NCBI GenBank assembly: GCA_026874595.1
Contig: CM049311.1
Location: 14,723,676 to 14,787,675 of the forward strand
Reading direction: 5' to 3'
DNA: 64,000 bases
From: Sipunculus nudus
Lineage: Eukaryota; Annelida; Sipuncula; Golfingiida; Sipunculidae
Every line of letters starts with the position of its first letter. The stretch's first letter is position 1. Below the pieces are notes generated by a model. It made no database searches. It was not told the origin of the DNA and saw nothing but the letters and a program-made list of their open reading frames with translations. Positions 38,201 to 47,200 of this stretch are shown piece by piece. A program made the translations under genes and the position numbers.

Positions 38201-39482
38201 CTGTCATACTTTGCATTTTGTGCACTAATTATAAGAAAATAGTTGCCCTGAGCATAATGATACATCTTTACTGATAGAGCTTTAAAATTTAGGTATGGCA
38301 TACTTTTAACTATATGAGCTTCAAAAGGGAATCTGGGAAGGTGAATTGACATTTTACTGTTAGTGGTTGAGGAATGGATTACAGATTAAGATCTACAGCA
38401 TATGTATCACTCTGTTCCAATATCCCTGCCCTTGCCATTTTATTATAACATTTATTGCTATCCACTTAGTTTAAAAACTTGTAAACAGATACAAAATGAG
38501 AGAAATTTTTAACCTTTCCCCCAGACCCAATGAGGTGCACTGATTTTCTACCATTACCAGTTGAAGTGGGAGAGAACACAGATAAAGTTCTAGCTTAGAG
38601 ATGATTATGTTCCAACACCCTTCTGCTTACTGTATTATTGTAATATTGATTTAAACCAATTCAGTAAGGAAAATATAAATAAATATAAAATAAGATTTTT
38701 TTTGTAGTAAAATGAAACTGATATACAAAGCCAAAAAAATAAAAGGTCTGGTTCTCAGGCTCTGCCCCCGTCAATTTTAAACCCCGGCATCAAAAATTTT
38801 ATTTTTATTTTCAATAGAAACTTACCTATTTTGAGCTCCAGCCACTCTTACATTACTTTCAAGAAGATGAAATCATACAATTTTGATAAAATTTCCTTTG
38901 TTATGTAGTGATTTTACTTGTTTAGCCAAATTAATCTGTTATTATCATGCCCTTACCATTTGACATTTTCATTGAAACATACAAAAAATTAAAAATAAAC
39001 AAAATGCCTGCCCGCTTTGATATATGAAAATTAGTGCCTGAGAACCAAACAATTTTTTTTGCCTAATCTTAAATATCTATGGTACTTAAAAAAATGTTGT
39101 TTTTGAAAATATGCTAGTGTCTTCATGACATCTTTCGAAATTTAAAATACGGTCACTGGGCCCTGCATTTGGTAACTTTGGGATGTCTAACTCTGCGTGA
39201 TGCTACGAACGCTCTGAATAATTCAATTGAGAATTCTCAGTGAAGTTTTTTGTTTAATTGCCTGTAGAAGATTAACACAACTGCTAGTCCTAGCAATTGC
39301 ATTTAACATGCTTAAGATGTGATAGAGCATTCGTGTCTATATTTGGGTCTGTCTGTCTCTGTGTCTAGCACTACACGGCAGCTGGCCGTATACCTTGACG
39401 TGTCCCCGCCACCCGTGTGAGTGATGTCACCGTTGATGGTTTGTCCGCTGATGACCAACCTCTGCTCTCGCACCAATGCCAT
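20114..39482 (-). CDS. Large armadillo/HEAT-like protein with RPxS-rich insert; 16 exons, 3' end not found
   Basis: Sixteen exons join in phase with GT-AG borders: 39394-39482, 37302-37480, 36001-36137, 34851-35042, 33913-34137, 33108-33223, 31911-32036, 31050-31300, 30232-30406, 27345-27936, 26013-26104, 23900-24846, 23052-23260, 21429-21525, 20458-20613 and 20114-20205. They give 3,675 nt, 1,225 codons, without a stop. Residues about 90-440 are alpha-helical with leucine spacing like armadillo/HEAT repeats (for example NWSVCELGWLTVAQLCQR). Residues about 725-1040 are disordered, basic and Ser/Pro-rich, with eight or so RP(Q/S/T/N)S motifs. Residues about 1041-1195 are helical again. There is no signal peptide or membrane segment, so it is probably cytoplasmic; RPxS-type basic inserts are common in microtubule-associated and ciliary proteins, but that is inference. 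I do not recognise the family. The last exon ends in phase 0 at a GTATAT donor, so at least one more exon must lie left of 20114, or the gene ends by read-through after 30 more codons. Confidence 0.8.
20458..20613 (-). CDS. ARM-like gene exon 15
   Basis: It encodes ALRLTQLLVKSDVRLLQLFQ and ..GALKQEVIKTLKVLTK. The acceptor is TTCTAACAG and the donor GTCAGT. Confidence 0.85.
20848..21063 (+). repeat. Complete short copy of the AGCTCAG-hairpin repeat family
   Basis: The 5' end reads AACAAGAGACCAATGGGTC, with a small GACC/GGTC hairpin, followed by GCTCAGCTGACTG. The 3' end is the hairpin at 21036-21063 with outer arms AGCTCAG and CTGAGC, then AAAAA. The copy is about 215 bp and lies in intron 14 of the ARM-like gene. 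Confidence 0.6.
21429..21525 (-). CDS. ARM-like gene exon 14
   Basis: It encodes TAIHMKLSECGLVRSLVDFL and RISEDEAVTQML. The acceptor is CCAAACAG and the donor GTGAGG. Confidence 0.82.
21614..22330 (+). repeat. Diverged relative of the AGCTCAG-hairpin family
   Basis: It begins AAGTGACCCATGGGCTATGG followed by TGCTCAGACCTG, and ends near a 'gatcatgatagctatg' stretch after a 'ggctggacagaagg' segment. A 'gtggcaccaccag' box lies at about 21872. The 3' hairpin is no longer recognisable. Confidence 0.4.
22510..23066. repeat. 29-bp intronic minisatellite containing copies of the exon 13 splice donor, about 19 copies
   Basis: The plus-strand unit is made of ACTACTTCTAACTTACG then TCACTCATTTTG. Read on the minus strand each unit contains CAAAATGAGTGAC then GTAAGTTAG, identical to the end of exon 13 and its donor. 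Units near the exon are almost identical; those farthest away (22510-22680) are diverged. Confidence 0.9.
23052..23260 (-). CDS. ARM-like gene exon 13, donor copied by adjacent minisatellite
   Basis: It encodes GVMKAVKQHEKLGPLQWKPK and helices to ..EALVFLYSLVKMSD. Its last 15 nt plus the GTAAGT donor form the repeat unit of the 22510-23066 minisatellite. An alternative in-phase end at LYSL (donor GTCAAA) is weaker. Confidence 0.82.
23502..23624. mobile_element. Short TA-flanked MITE
   Basis: The ends CAGTGGAACTTG and CAGTAAACCATG (reverse complement) are both flanked by TA. Internal 'aaagaccacc' and 'ggtggtcttt' form an inverted pair. It is pogo/Tc1-like in style and lies in intron 12 of the ARM-like gene. 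Confidence 0.55.
23900..24846 (-). CDS. ARM-like gene exon 12, disordered RPxS-rich insert
   Basis: A 947-nt exon with no predicted fold. A repeated pair lies early: 'QDESEAGSNCKVKVTEK' and 'QAESEAGSNGCVRVTED'. After that come many RPxS motifs: RPQSA twice, RPSSA, RPSSG, RPRSG, RPTSA, RPPSG and RPNSG. It is Arg/Lys-rich with scattered Ser, suggesting phospho-regulated binding to an acidic partner such as tubulin (inference). The GTCAGT donor keeps phase with exon 13. Confidence 0.88.
24847..26012. other. Intron 11 of the ARM-like gene
   Basis: No element or ORF that I can support. Confidence 0.5.
26013..26104 (-). CDS. ARM-like gene exon 11
   Basis: It encodes CRIHKILENFSQSVSEKIHS and PAKTELGHLK. 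The acceptor is TATTTTCAG and the donor GTAATA. Confidence 0.8.
26635..27180. repeat. Cluster of hairpin repeats based on GAACCCACATTT
   Basis: GAACCCACATTT and its complement AAATGTGGGTTC recur as inverted pairs near 26648-26682, 26917-26952 and 27142-27179. The last pair is a perfect 15-bp stem (TGAACCCACATTTTT with AAAAATGTGGGTTCA). The cluster lies in intron 10 of the ARM-like gene. Confidence 0.7.
27345..27936 (-). CDS. ARM-like gene exon 10
   Basis: 592 nt. It starts SKGDKVYPHAAKILMDKGAQ, has helices such as ELQLLRSVLDVVMLFTR, then a basic low-complexity segment (KKKSSPSKSPRKNRTP), then another helical stretch (SLRRVLRVALYNSGLIESV). Donor GTGAGG. Confidence 0.88.
27937..28856. other. 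Intron 9, including a 22-bp perfect palindrome at 28759-28780
   Basis: The palindrome is centred on TCTAGACGTCTAGA and extends with ACA/TGT on both sides. Related TCTAGAC and TGTCTAA words flank it. No gene seen. Confidence 0.7.
28857..29643 (+). mobile_element. Helitron-like repeat, copy B (5' truncated)
   Basis: It shares modules with copies A and C in the same order. It lacks the 5' GTATCC hairpin. The 3' end has a decayed version of the copy C hairpin ('cagtcgcttgtcaactac') followed by CCATATTGTAG, where copy C has CTAG. It lies in intron 9 of the ARM-like gene. Confidence 0.6.
29644..31049. other. Introns 8-9 of the ARM-like gene, remaining sequence
   Basis: Outside exon 9, this has a poly-A run at about 30660 and a G-run at about 30708. 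Nothing else supported. Confidence 0.5.
30232..30406 (-). CDS. ARM-like gene exon 9
   Basis: It encodes GRMDVDDRGHVTQVHISPCI through ..RPKLRGSGATLD. The GTCAGT donor was chosen because it keeps phase with exon 10. Confidence 0.75.
31050..31300 (-). CDS. ARM-like gene exon 8
   Basis: It encodes KVVSHAVATVHALTATRKSS through ..AQALVMLLQKY. The acceptor is TATTTTAG and the donor GTATGT, phase 1. Confidence 0.83.
31301..31910. other. Intron 7 of the ARM-like gene
   Basis: AT-rich intron with no recognised element. Confidence 0.5.
31911..32036 (-). CDS. ARM-like gene exon 7
   Basis: It encodes ASQVQGLLLMEVLSHSQYGL and KAVLEHGLVPYIMSALLDSQ. Strong GTAAGT donor. Confidence 0.85.
32103..32728. mobile_element. 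TA-flanked non-autonomous transposon with internal subrepeats
   Basis: The left end is CAGTGGTCCCTGCTTTGAG. The right end as reverse complement is CAGTGGTGCCTGGTTTTAA. Both are flanked by TA (32101-32102 and 32729-32730). Inside are three diverged subrepeats with 'gtgacctct..tctcattaaatatgc', about 110-120 bp apart. No transposase ORF. It lies in intron 6 of the ARM-like gene. Confidence 0.6.
33108..33223 (-). CDS. ARM-like gene exon 6
   Basis: It encodes EVYTEVLTNLLAHTDYTRAS and ..DALPTALNMLRNGP. Donor GTAAAT, phase 2. Confidence 0.83.
33272..33712. repeat. 20-bp minisatellite, about 22 copies
   Basis: The unit is TGTCACAATCTGTAATTTAT with alternating variants carrying 'atgtacagt'. It lies in intron 5 of the ARM-like gene. 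The 77-codon plus-strand ORF through it is a repeat artefact. Confidence 0.9.
33913..34137 (-). CDS. ARM-like gene exon 5
   Basis: 75 codons, phase 0: IVSAPDLLEMYSELMMSEGL through ..AVAKLKELNTECQ. The acceptor is CTTGTAG and the donor GTAGGA. Confidence 0.85.
34185..34375 (+). mobile_element. Possible tRNA-derived SINE fragment
   Basis: The stretch has an A-box-like AAGTGGTAACCCACTTGGC and, about 35 bp on, a B-box-like GGTTCAAGAGG. Their spacing fits a tRNA head. A non-tRNA body follows. It lies in intron 4 of the ARM-like gene. No intact tRNA fold can be drawn. Confidence 0.4.
34376..34850. other. Rest of intron 4 of the ARM-like gene
   Basis: AT-rich, with a 'tcatatcat' low-complexity patch at about 34505-34610. 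Confidence 0.5.
34851..35042 (-). CDS. ARM-like gene exon 4
   Basis: 64 codons, phase 0. It encodes LLNFIEHDNWSVCELGWLTV and further amphipathic helices, ending ..AAAVALAK, like one armadillo/HEAT repeat. Confidence 0.85.
36001..36137 (-). CDS. ARM-like gene exon 3
   Basis: It encodes VHVKDIIKAIELYKLKGKPG and ..SSFECQEDIDDSTVEK. The acceptor is TATTGCAG; the donor GTTTAT is weak. Confidence 0.75.
37302..37480 (-). CDS. ARM-like gene exon 2
   Basis: It encodes SRDGQQLQQILEHLEEMQTE and an acidic serine stretch TTQSDDDSGSNSDEDG. The acceptor is TTTGTACAG and the donor GTAAAT. Confidence 0.8.
39394..39482 (-). CDS. ARM-like gene exon 1 (start)
   Basis: It starts MALVREQRLVISGQTINGD and ends ..HTGGGDTS with donor GTATAC, phase 2. 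Its ATG is 374 bp from that of PCNP. Confidence 0.75.
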
Positions 39483-39856
39483 ATTTACAAATTAATTAAC
39501 ACATCGGCATCAAACAATGAGCTACACTGGATCAAACTTTTACACTTTTAGTACACGAGGTCATTATTTATACTCCACCGCACGGGCACCTGCAGTATGG
39601 GAGACTCCCTTCATCTGATCCACCATTTTGACGCCAAAAACTATCGCCAGGGGCAGCAGGGAGCAATTAGTAAATAAATTACACCCATACATATTAACAC
39701 TTTCTGCCTCACATATCAAATCTCTTTCTACAAACATTTTATCATATAAAATTATAAGTCTAAGATATATGCACATACAGCGGATAAAGATTTCATTTTG
39801 TCGCGGTTTGTGTATTTATAAAATTATTTTGCGAATTGCTCCCTAAGTTGAGAACT
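39483..39856. promoter_or_regulatory. Probable bidirectional promoter between ARM-like gene and PCNP
   Basis: Only 374 bp separate two divergent start codons, 39482 minus and 39857 plus, so both 5' UTRs and core promoters must fit here unless there are upstream non-coding exons. A CCACCATTTTGACG word (YY1-like in reverse) lies at 39620-39633. No TATA box is placed convincingly. Confidence 0.65.
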
Positions 39857-39887
39857 ATGGCTGACAGTGGAGAGAATCAGTCTACCG
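39857..39887 (+). CDS. PCNP: PCNP exon 1
   Basis: It encodes MADSGENQST plus one base; donor GTATGA. The ORF is too short to be found by length alone but is supported by phase and by the MAD start typical of PCNP. Confidence 0.8.
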
Positions 39888-42800
39888 GTATGATTAAGTA
39901 TTAAACCCCTAGATCTATTTAATGCGCGCATGATACACTGGTCAAGTTTAAGCATTTGCAAAATAATCCATCAATTGTGTCTCTCATTGTCGTTTATAGT
40001 ACATGGCGTCGGCTTTTTATACCATTTTGTCCAGTTAAAGTAGATGCACACCGGCCCAGCAGAGGCTCGGCCTCGGGTGTTATTCTTTCCAGACTGTTGA
40101 CGTAGTGCTCGTTTTACATGAAGCACCTGTGCCAGTGGTAGGTAGAGGGTAAGGGTGGTAGGGGCTATCCCTCCTTGGGAGCGTGTTCACCGGTGGTGAG
40201 TTGTGAAGACACCAGTGAGCATGATTTTGATTCATTTACAGCTGTGAGTGAAGCGCCATCTATTGCGTAAATGGGGAACCATTTTGTATTTGACAGCGGG
40301 TCTGTCTAAAACGCGGAGAATCCGCGGAGAAATGGAGAATTTGCGGAGAGTTTTTATATGCAATGATACTTTTAAATACGCATTAAAATCACTTATAATC
40401 TCCAACTATATTACTTGTAACATATTTTTTCTCTGTTAAATGACCGAAATAATTAAAAATCTGTACATTCACGTAAAATTCAGCTCTCAGTTGTTTGGAC
40501 AAGCAAGTTCTTCTCCGATAAGATTTTATTTGTGCCATATGCCAGAGACAACGAACAGCATCAGTAGACTGTGGACTATTTGCAATTGCAAATGCATTTG
40601 ATTTTTGTTTGATTGCAGAAATTAAACAACTTTTATTTGTGCATGTCACGTAAATTGGGTCTAGGCCTATCACCTATTAATGGTGATTGTGATTTTTTTT
40701 CTGTCGGTAAATGTAGGTAAACGTATGATTTATTTATATTATATTATATATTTCGTTCACCACCTATAAACACCTGCATGGTTTTGTTATGGTTTGCACA
40801 ATAAACTGTTGAAACATTAATTTAAGAGTGTTGCGGTTCGTCTTAAGATCTGTCAGTGTCAGCCTGTGACTCAGACGTTTGTTACATTTTGCGTAACACA
40901 TTCACCCGGCGGTGAGTCTACGGGCATGTACATTGTTAAAAATAAAATGCTTAATTATGTACATATGTTTTATTTATTATGGTAATTTAACATATTTAAC
41001 AAATATGTTAAGAGTAATATAGTTGGAGATTTGAGTGATGTTAAGGTGTATTTAAATATCATTCCATATAAAAACTCTCCGCAAATTCTCCACGAATTCT
41101 CCGCGAATTCTCCATATCTCCGCGGATTCTCCGCGTTTTAGATAGACCATTTGACAGCTTAATTTAATGTAAAGTGGGGGCTTGGGCCCCAACTTCCCCA
41201 CTAGGCAGGGACCCCTGCCCCAGACCCCTCACCTCTAATATAATAAATTCGAGTTATGAGCAATATCAAATCAATAGCTCAGGAAAATATTGGCTTTTGT
41301 AAGGTAAATAATTTATGTAACACCTGTTTTGACCAAGTGGACATGTAGGGCCAATTCTGAACAAGTGCCCTTTCTTATTCAGTGGAGGTTCCGTTTTAAT
41401 ATTATATAAATTACATCAACAATGTGCCTGAAATCATAATTAAAGGGGTAAAAAGGGGAGCGACAGTAATAAAGGATTATAGTCCGTTTCATCCCCTCAT
41501 GTCCACCTGTTTTTTGCTATGAAAATTTTTATTAGTTACATTTCAAGGGAAATAATAATAGTGGGGAGTAGAGGAATAAAGGACCTAATATTCAACAAGG
41601 TAAATTAATACCTACCTTACACCGTATTTAAGAAACAGAATTATTTGATAATATGAGAAATCAGTCTACATTTTACAACATATCAGACCGATTTATGGTG
41701 GTCAAGGTCTTTGGTCACATGCAAAAACAGCCTCATCTGACAGCTGCTGATTGGAAGATCTCATGTAAACACTCTAAAAAATATAACCAGCTAAAATAAG
41801 GTAGGCTACTTATGGAGGGAAACATCATATCTGCCAGATCATGGTGAAGAGATTAAAATGTTGTGAAACTTAAACGGTGGATTTATTGTAAAATTGTTGA
41901 TTGCCATATTAGGTTGTCACTTCCATATTTTATTTTCTTGGGCATTATTAAAAAATATAAACTTTTGAGAAAATCATTAACAAAAAACAGGTGGACAGCG
42001 GGTGGTGAAACGGACTATAGGAGCCCCACAGCCACGTTGCTGGCCTTCCTCAGTTCCTTGGTCCACAGTGGCCCCCTTCAGTGTAACACCTTCCTCCAGC
42101 TGCATGTTGTGTTAAGGTCTAATCATCGTCAAACAACCTTGGTTTAATTTAGCTTTAGAATTTATATTAATAATAATTTTAGACACAGTGATGTATATAT
42201 ATTTAAAATCCTTAGAATATTCTCTATCAGATGAGATATATTTAAAAAGTGTAACAGTGTCCACTTTGAAAATTTAAAACTTGAAATGATTTAAAATTAT
42301 TTTTTTTTAATTGGATATATCTCAAAATTGGCATAAGGTATGTATGTGGAAATAGTATCATTTGAAACTACATACAAATATCCCCAGGCGTTTTTTTTTT
42401 TATATATTTATTGTCATTTTTTCATAATGAATTTTAAATTTTAAAAAAATGTGTGATGTTAACAATACTTATTTCGTTTAAATAACATATTTCTACTACA
42501 CTAAAACGATATAGGTAAAAGAAAAAAACGCATTTTAGAATACTTGTTGATTTACCTATATGCAAAATTTGAAGACTCTATATTCGATGGTTTTTGAGAA
42601 ATATCGCTCTAAAGACCGTACAGTCTCCTGAAATACTATTTTTAGAAAACGGCCAAAAACTGTTTGGGAAGAGAAATTTCGTTTTGGGTGGAAAACAAGG
42701 ATATAAGCGCAAATGACGTATTTTTTCACTAAATGTTCGGATGAGAATCTGTTTCAATATATATATATTATAAAATTTAATGGTTTATCAATGTTAAAAA

Positions 42801-44170
42801 AAGGATTTTATTAGGCATCATGACAACTGGAGAACTGTCAAACTAAAGTAGGCGGAGCTTACTGGTCCGAGGGGTCGGTCATCGGTAATCAGGTCATGGG
42901 CTACCCTGCCGGGGCACGCGTCAGGTGTGAAGTGACTGGTAAGAACGATCACTCTGTTTACTTTGCGCTCTCATTAAGACCATCATATACCCTAATCCAA
43001 TTAACAGCTTTTCTCTCCCTCTCACAATTATACATGAGACACTACATAGCTAGCAGCAACACATATCTCTCTCTCTCTCATTAGATTTATTTACACCAGT
43101 CATATACGCGCTAAATTGTGCTGCGGCCGCTCTTCCTTTACCGATTGCTCTCATAGCTAAGACTCTGGCGTGGTTCACTTCGCAAAATTTGTTAGCAGGC
43201 GACGTGGTGGTGTAACTTGGTGCTGCATTCCTCTCACAATATTCATTTGTGCAACGCAGTCCCATATTACTGCACCACCCTCGGCGTTTATCTACATCCT
43301 CCACCAACGACACGGGAACCTTGTGATCAGCAGTATGTGACTGTCTCTCGTTCAAATAGCAAATTTTATCTTCGCTCATTCTACTCTATTTTCTTCGACC
43401 CATGACGTTCAGTGTATATTATAGAAGAAGGAACGATGTATTCGGTAATGGTTTTGGCAATGTAATGATGGACCCTAAGAGAAAATATAGTGTATAACAG
43501 GGTCAATATTACAGAAATAAAAATCGGTAAATTCATATTTCTGGGTATATTCTTGGTGCAAGGACCATTATTGGGTGACACTAACATATTTTAGGGCAGT
43601 GACATAGACATTATTGGTATTAATTAGTGCCAATTAGTAAGTGCCAGTAATAAAGAAAAGCTCTTTCCCGGCTGACTGACCGCGGCTTCCCCACGCCTGT
43701 CAATCAACCATTTGCCTCATACCGCGAGCGCATGGTTAACCAATAAGCAATTTACACGCTGCTAACTCTCGCCGAGCTGACAGTTGGTCCTGTTTGCACC
43801 CCATGTGGGGTTGACATCTGAATTAAAATACTTATTTTTCTAATTGATACAATATAACCCCAGGAACGTGTTTTTGTGAAAAGATAGATATAGCAAACAT
43901 CTATAAAACCAGATGTTTTTCAGAAAAATGTAATTTTCATGATTTTTTACGATGATTAGACCTTAACTAGTCCTTTATATTCTGGCCTGCTTCAGTTTCC
44001 TCTGTGGAATATGCCTGGCATTCACTATTTGGTGTGAACACTGACCCATGGCATGGGTGATGGGGCGTGTCACCAGGTTGTGGACACTCAGCCATTGCCA
44101 CCAGTTGTATTGCCTTTGAAGGGCAGCTCTGATTGGCTGGAAAAACTTTGAAAATAGGTATGTGTATGTA

Positions 44171-44201
<31 letters not shown>

Positions 44202-47200
44202 CATACATACATATATATATAAAGTCTCTGCAAAGAAAAAAAACTGCCTCTGCAATATCTGACAGATGTCCCACACCTTAAAAAATGTTAAAGTTTTCCA
44301 TTTTTCATGCAGAATAATCTAGTAAATGCAATTTTGCTATGACCCTCTAGTTTTACTCTCACGGCCATGTAAATAGGCCTAGGTTACCAGCTGAGCATCA
44401 TGACCCGTAAGTACTGTCCTTAAAATTTTTGTGTAATGGACTGCAGGTTATGTTTCTCATTTAAGAAAAAGGACAAAACATGCTGAATATCTTTGTTTTG
44501 GAGTTGTTATCTTGCATGTATCAGTGGTTTGAATTGTACTTGATTGTGTATATATATTTCAGTTTAATTGAAATATTCCAGAATTTAAATTTGTCTATCA
44601 GTCTAAAGAATCATCTAATGGAATCAGTATAGGAAGATAGCTCTGTAACATTCTCTTTTGCCTAATTTCTTAGTGGTTGCTCATTTAAAAATAGCAATGG
44701 CATTTTAAATTTAATGTGGAGGGCTTAGGATTATTTCAGTTTCATCTTAAACCCTTAATGATTATTTTAATTTTATTTTGATAGTTGTTTCTGTTGATGT
44801 AAAAAGATTTCAAATTTTTATGTTGCAATATATTGTAGTGAAATGGTAGGTGTAAGAAATGAAATACAAAGCAAATATATACCAGTCCCTGTGGGGCAGG
44901 TAACAGTCCATTTTCACACCTTTAATTATTCACTTGAAAATTCAAATGGCGATCTCTCATCTTTCCCAGTTTTTCCAATTCATCAGGGGCCACTGGTGAC
45001 AGCAAGAATGGGACATCAGGGAAGTCAGCGGCAAAACTGCCAGAAAACCTCACAGCAACCACTGAAACCAGTGTCAGGCAAATACAGAATGCACCAGTGG
45101 AAAAGAAAAAATTCAATATGAATTTCTCAAGGACTGTGATAGGAGAAAAGCGAAAATCTGATGGAGGTGATCCAGGGCAATTAAATTCCACTGGAAATTC
45201 CACAGAAGGGGTTGGACCGCCCACAAAACTTGGGAAAAGTCTGTGTCCACTGAACCTAAGCAAGAAAGCAGTAGCACCAATTAAGATGAGCCTTGGTGCA
45301 CAGGTTTGGGTTTTGTGGCCATATATTTGCATGGCTGCTTTTTAATCATTTATTACATGGTAGTCTTTATTTTAAATTAAAACACAGGAGAAAGTTTTAT
45401 TTTTGCTGAAATCTGCACAGCCTGAGAATATTTGTCCTCTGCAGTCATCAAGATTTAAAATACTGGTTTTATTATTATATGCATTTTTCATAAAGCAACA
45501 TCTACAGTATTTCAATTAGCTTTCAATTATTGGTTAAATACAATGCACCTGACCTTCTGAATTAAAATGTTTTAGTCTTACAAACTGCAACCATGCTGTT
45601 TTAATTGATGAACAAGCCAAAAAAACATAAAGTTGAAAACTGAGTTCCAGAAGTTGTTGTGAGTCCAATGATAAACTTATTATCCATGCTTATGCTTTCC
45701 TGTGGTGCAGTCATTTGAGCTGAACAAGTAACTTGGTGTATTTGATTTTAAGTGGCATATTTCTGGTATTTGCTTTGTGATAGGTCTGCTTTAATCTTGT
45801 GTTTATTTCCTGTAGAAAGTGACTGAGGCGCCTACACTACCTAAAGCCAAGAGTGCCTCTGTGGCAAAGGCTTTCAATGTTGATGATGATGTGAGAAAAC
45901 ATTTTCATTTAATTTTTATTTTTTTTTATTGTCTAAGAGTACATCAAAATTGAGCTGACTTTTAGTTTTGATTCTTGATTCAGGTACCATATGTAAATGG
46001 CTATAAATGTAATAAATGAAATTAATCAGTTATTTCATTCATGATTCATTTATTGAATTATGACCAGCTGTTATTCAATGCATTATGACAAACTTAATTA
46101 AATTACATCACCACCTTGTATGATGTGCAAGCCATGGGTATATGCAAATAGTATTACTCAGAATTCTTCAAAATGTCTTTAAAATAGTGGGATGTTAAAA
46201 AATTTTGTGTATTACCTGGTTTCATAAAAGGATATAATGTAACAAAAAACTTTTCACTGCTGTTATACTTATTTGGTCCAACTGGATATTTCTAGTTCAA
46301 AGTTAAGGTCCTCCATGAGTGTCAAAAACTTTCCAAAGAGAAATTTTCTTTTACTAAATTAATGCAAAAAAAATTTAAAAGATTGATTTATCAGGAATGA
46401 TTTTAAATAAATTGCTTGAGAAAACAACCTTAATTTTTGCCTGAAAATTAATTACCCCAAGCTTACTTCTTCGATGTGCAGATCCTCTAAGACTAATTTT
46501 TATTTCATGATATTATCAGAGTGATGAAGAGGAGATGCCAGTGGAAGCCAAGATGAGGATGAGGAATATTGGCAGGTAAGAGATTCACCCAATCAACCTG
46601 TAGTGTCCTGTTTTAAGGGTGATTGCTGAACAGACTACATATACAGTAATTTTACTTGGACTGGGGCAACCTTACAATTAAGGAATTAAATACTGTAAAA
46701 TTCTTAATAGAAGTCACAACCCTATAAGAAGTCACTCCCTAACTTTTGGGTAATGTCAGGCAGACCGCCATTGAAGTTTAGTTTCAGGAAAGTACCAAAT
46801 GTTGCTGCCTCTGCAGTATCTCTCCACATGAACTCCTAGGTGGGACTGGTATTCTGTGTTATGACCAATATGTGGCTCCATACATTAGTTGTTATTAGGG
46901 TGCATATAGGTTCCTAATACCATGTAAATGCCTGAAATTAAAATAGGAATTTAAAGCCCCAAATAAATCAGATGTTTGAAATAGACTACCGGTTGTTCAT
47001 CGTCTGTTCAAATGTTTGTCAGTAATTTCTGTGTATTCTGTGTTTAACAGAGAATTTTTTTTTTCACAGCATGGCTTAAAGTTGCCATTGAATTAAACCA
47101 ATCATAACTTCTCAGCATTTAAGTTTTCATAATACCAAATATGTCAAAACACTTCACAATGATATAATGTGATATATCCACTGGAGAACAGAGATATAAA

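Larger units (their letters stand above)
35043..39393. other. Introns 1-3 of the ARM-like gene
   Basis: Outside exons 2 and 3, this has a G-run at about 37609 and AT-rich sequence. No mobile element ends were recognised. Confidence 0.5.

Noticed and set aside
44922-45332. 136-codon minus-strand ORF
   Set aside because: Antisense shadow of PCNP exon 2, whose plus-strand frame is supported by family motifs and splice phase.
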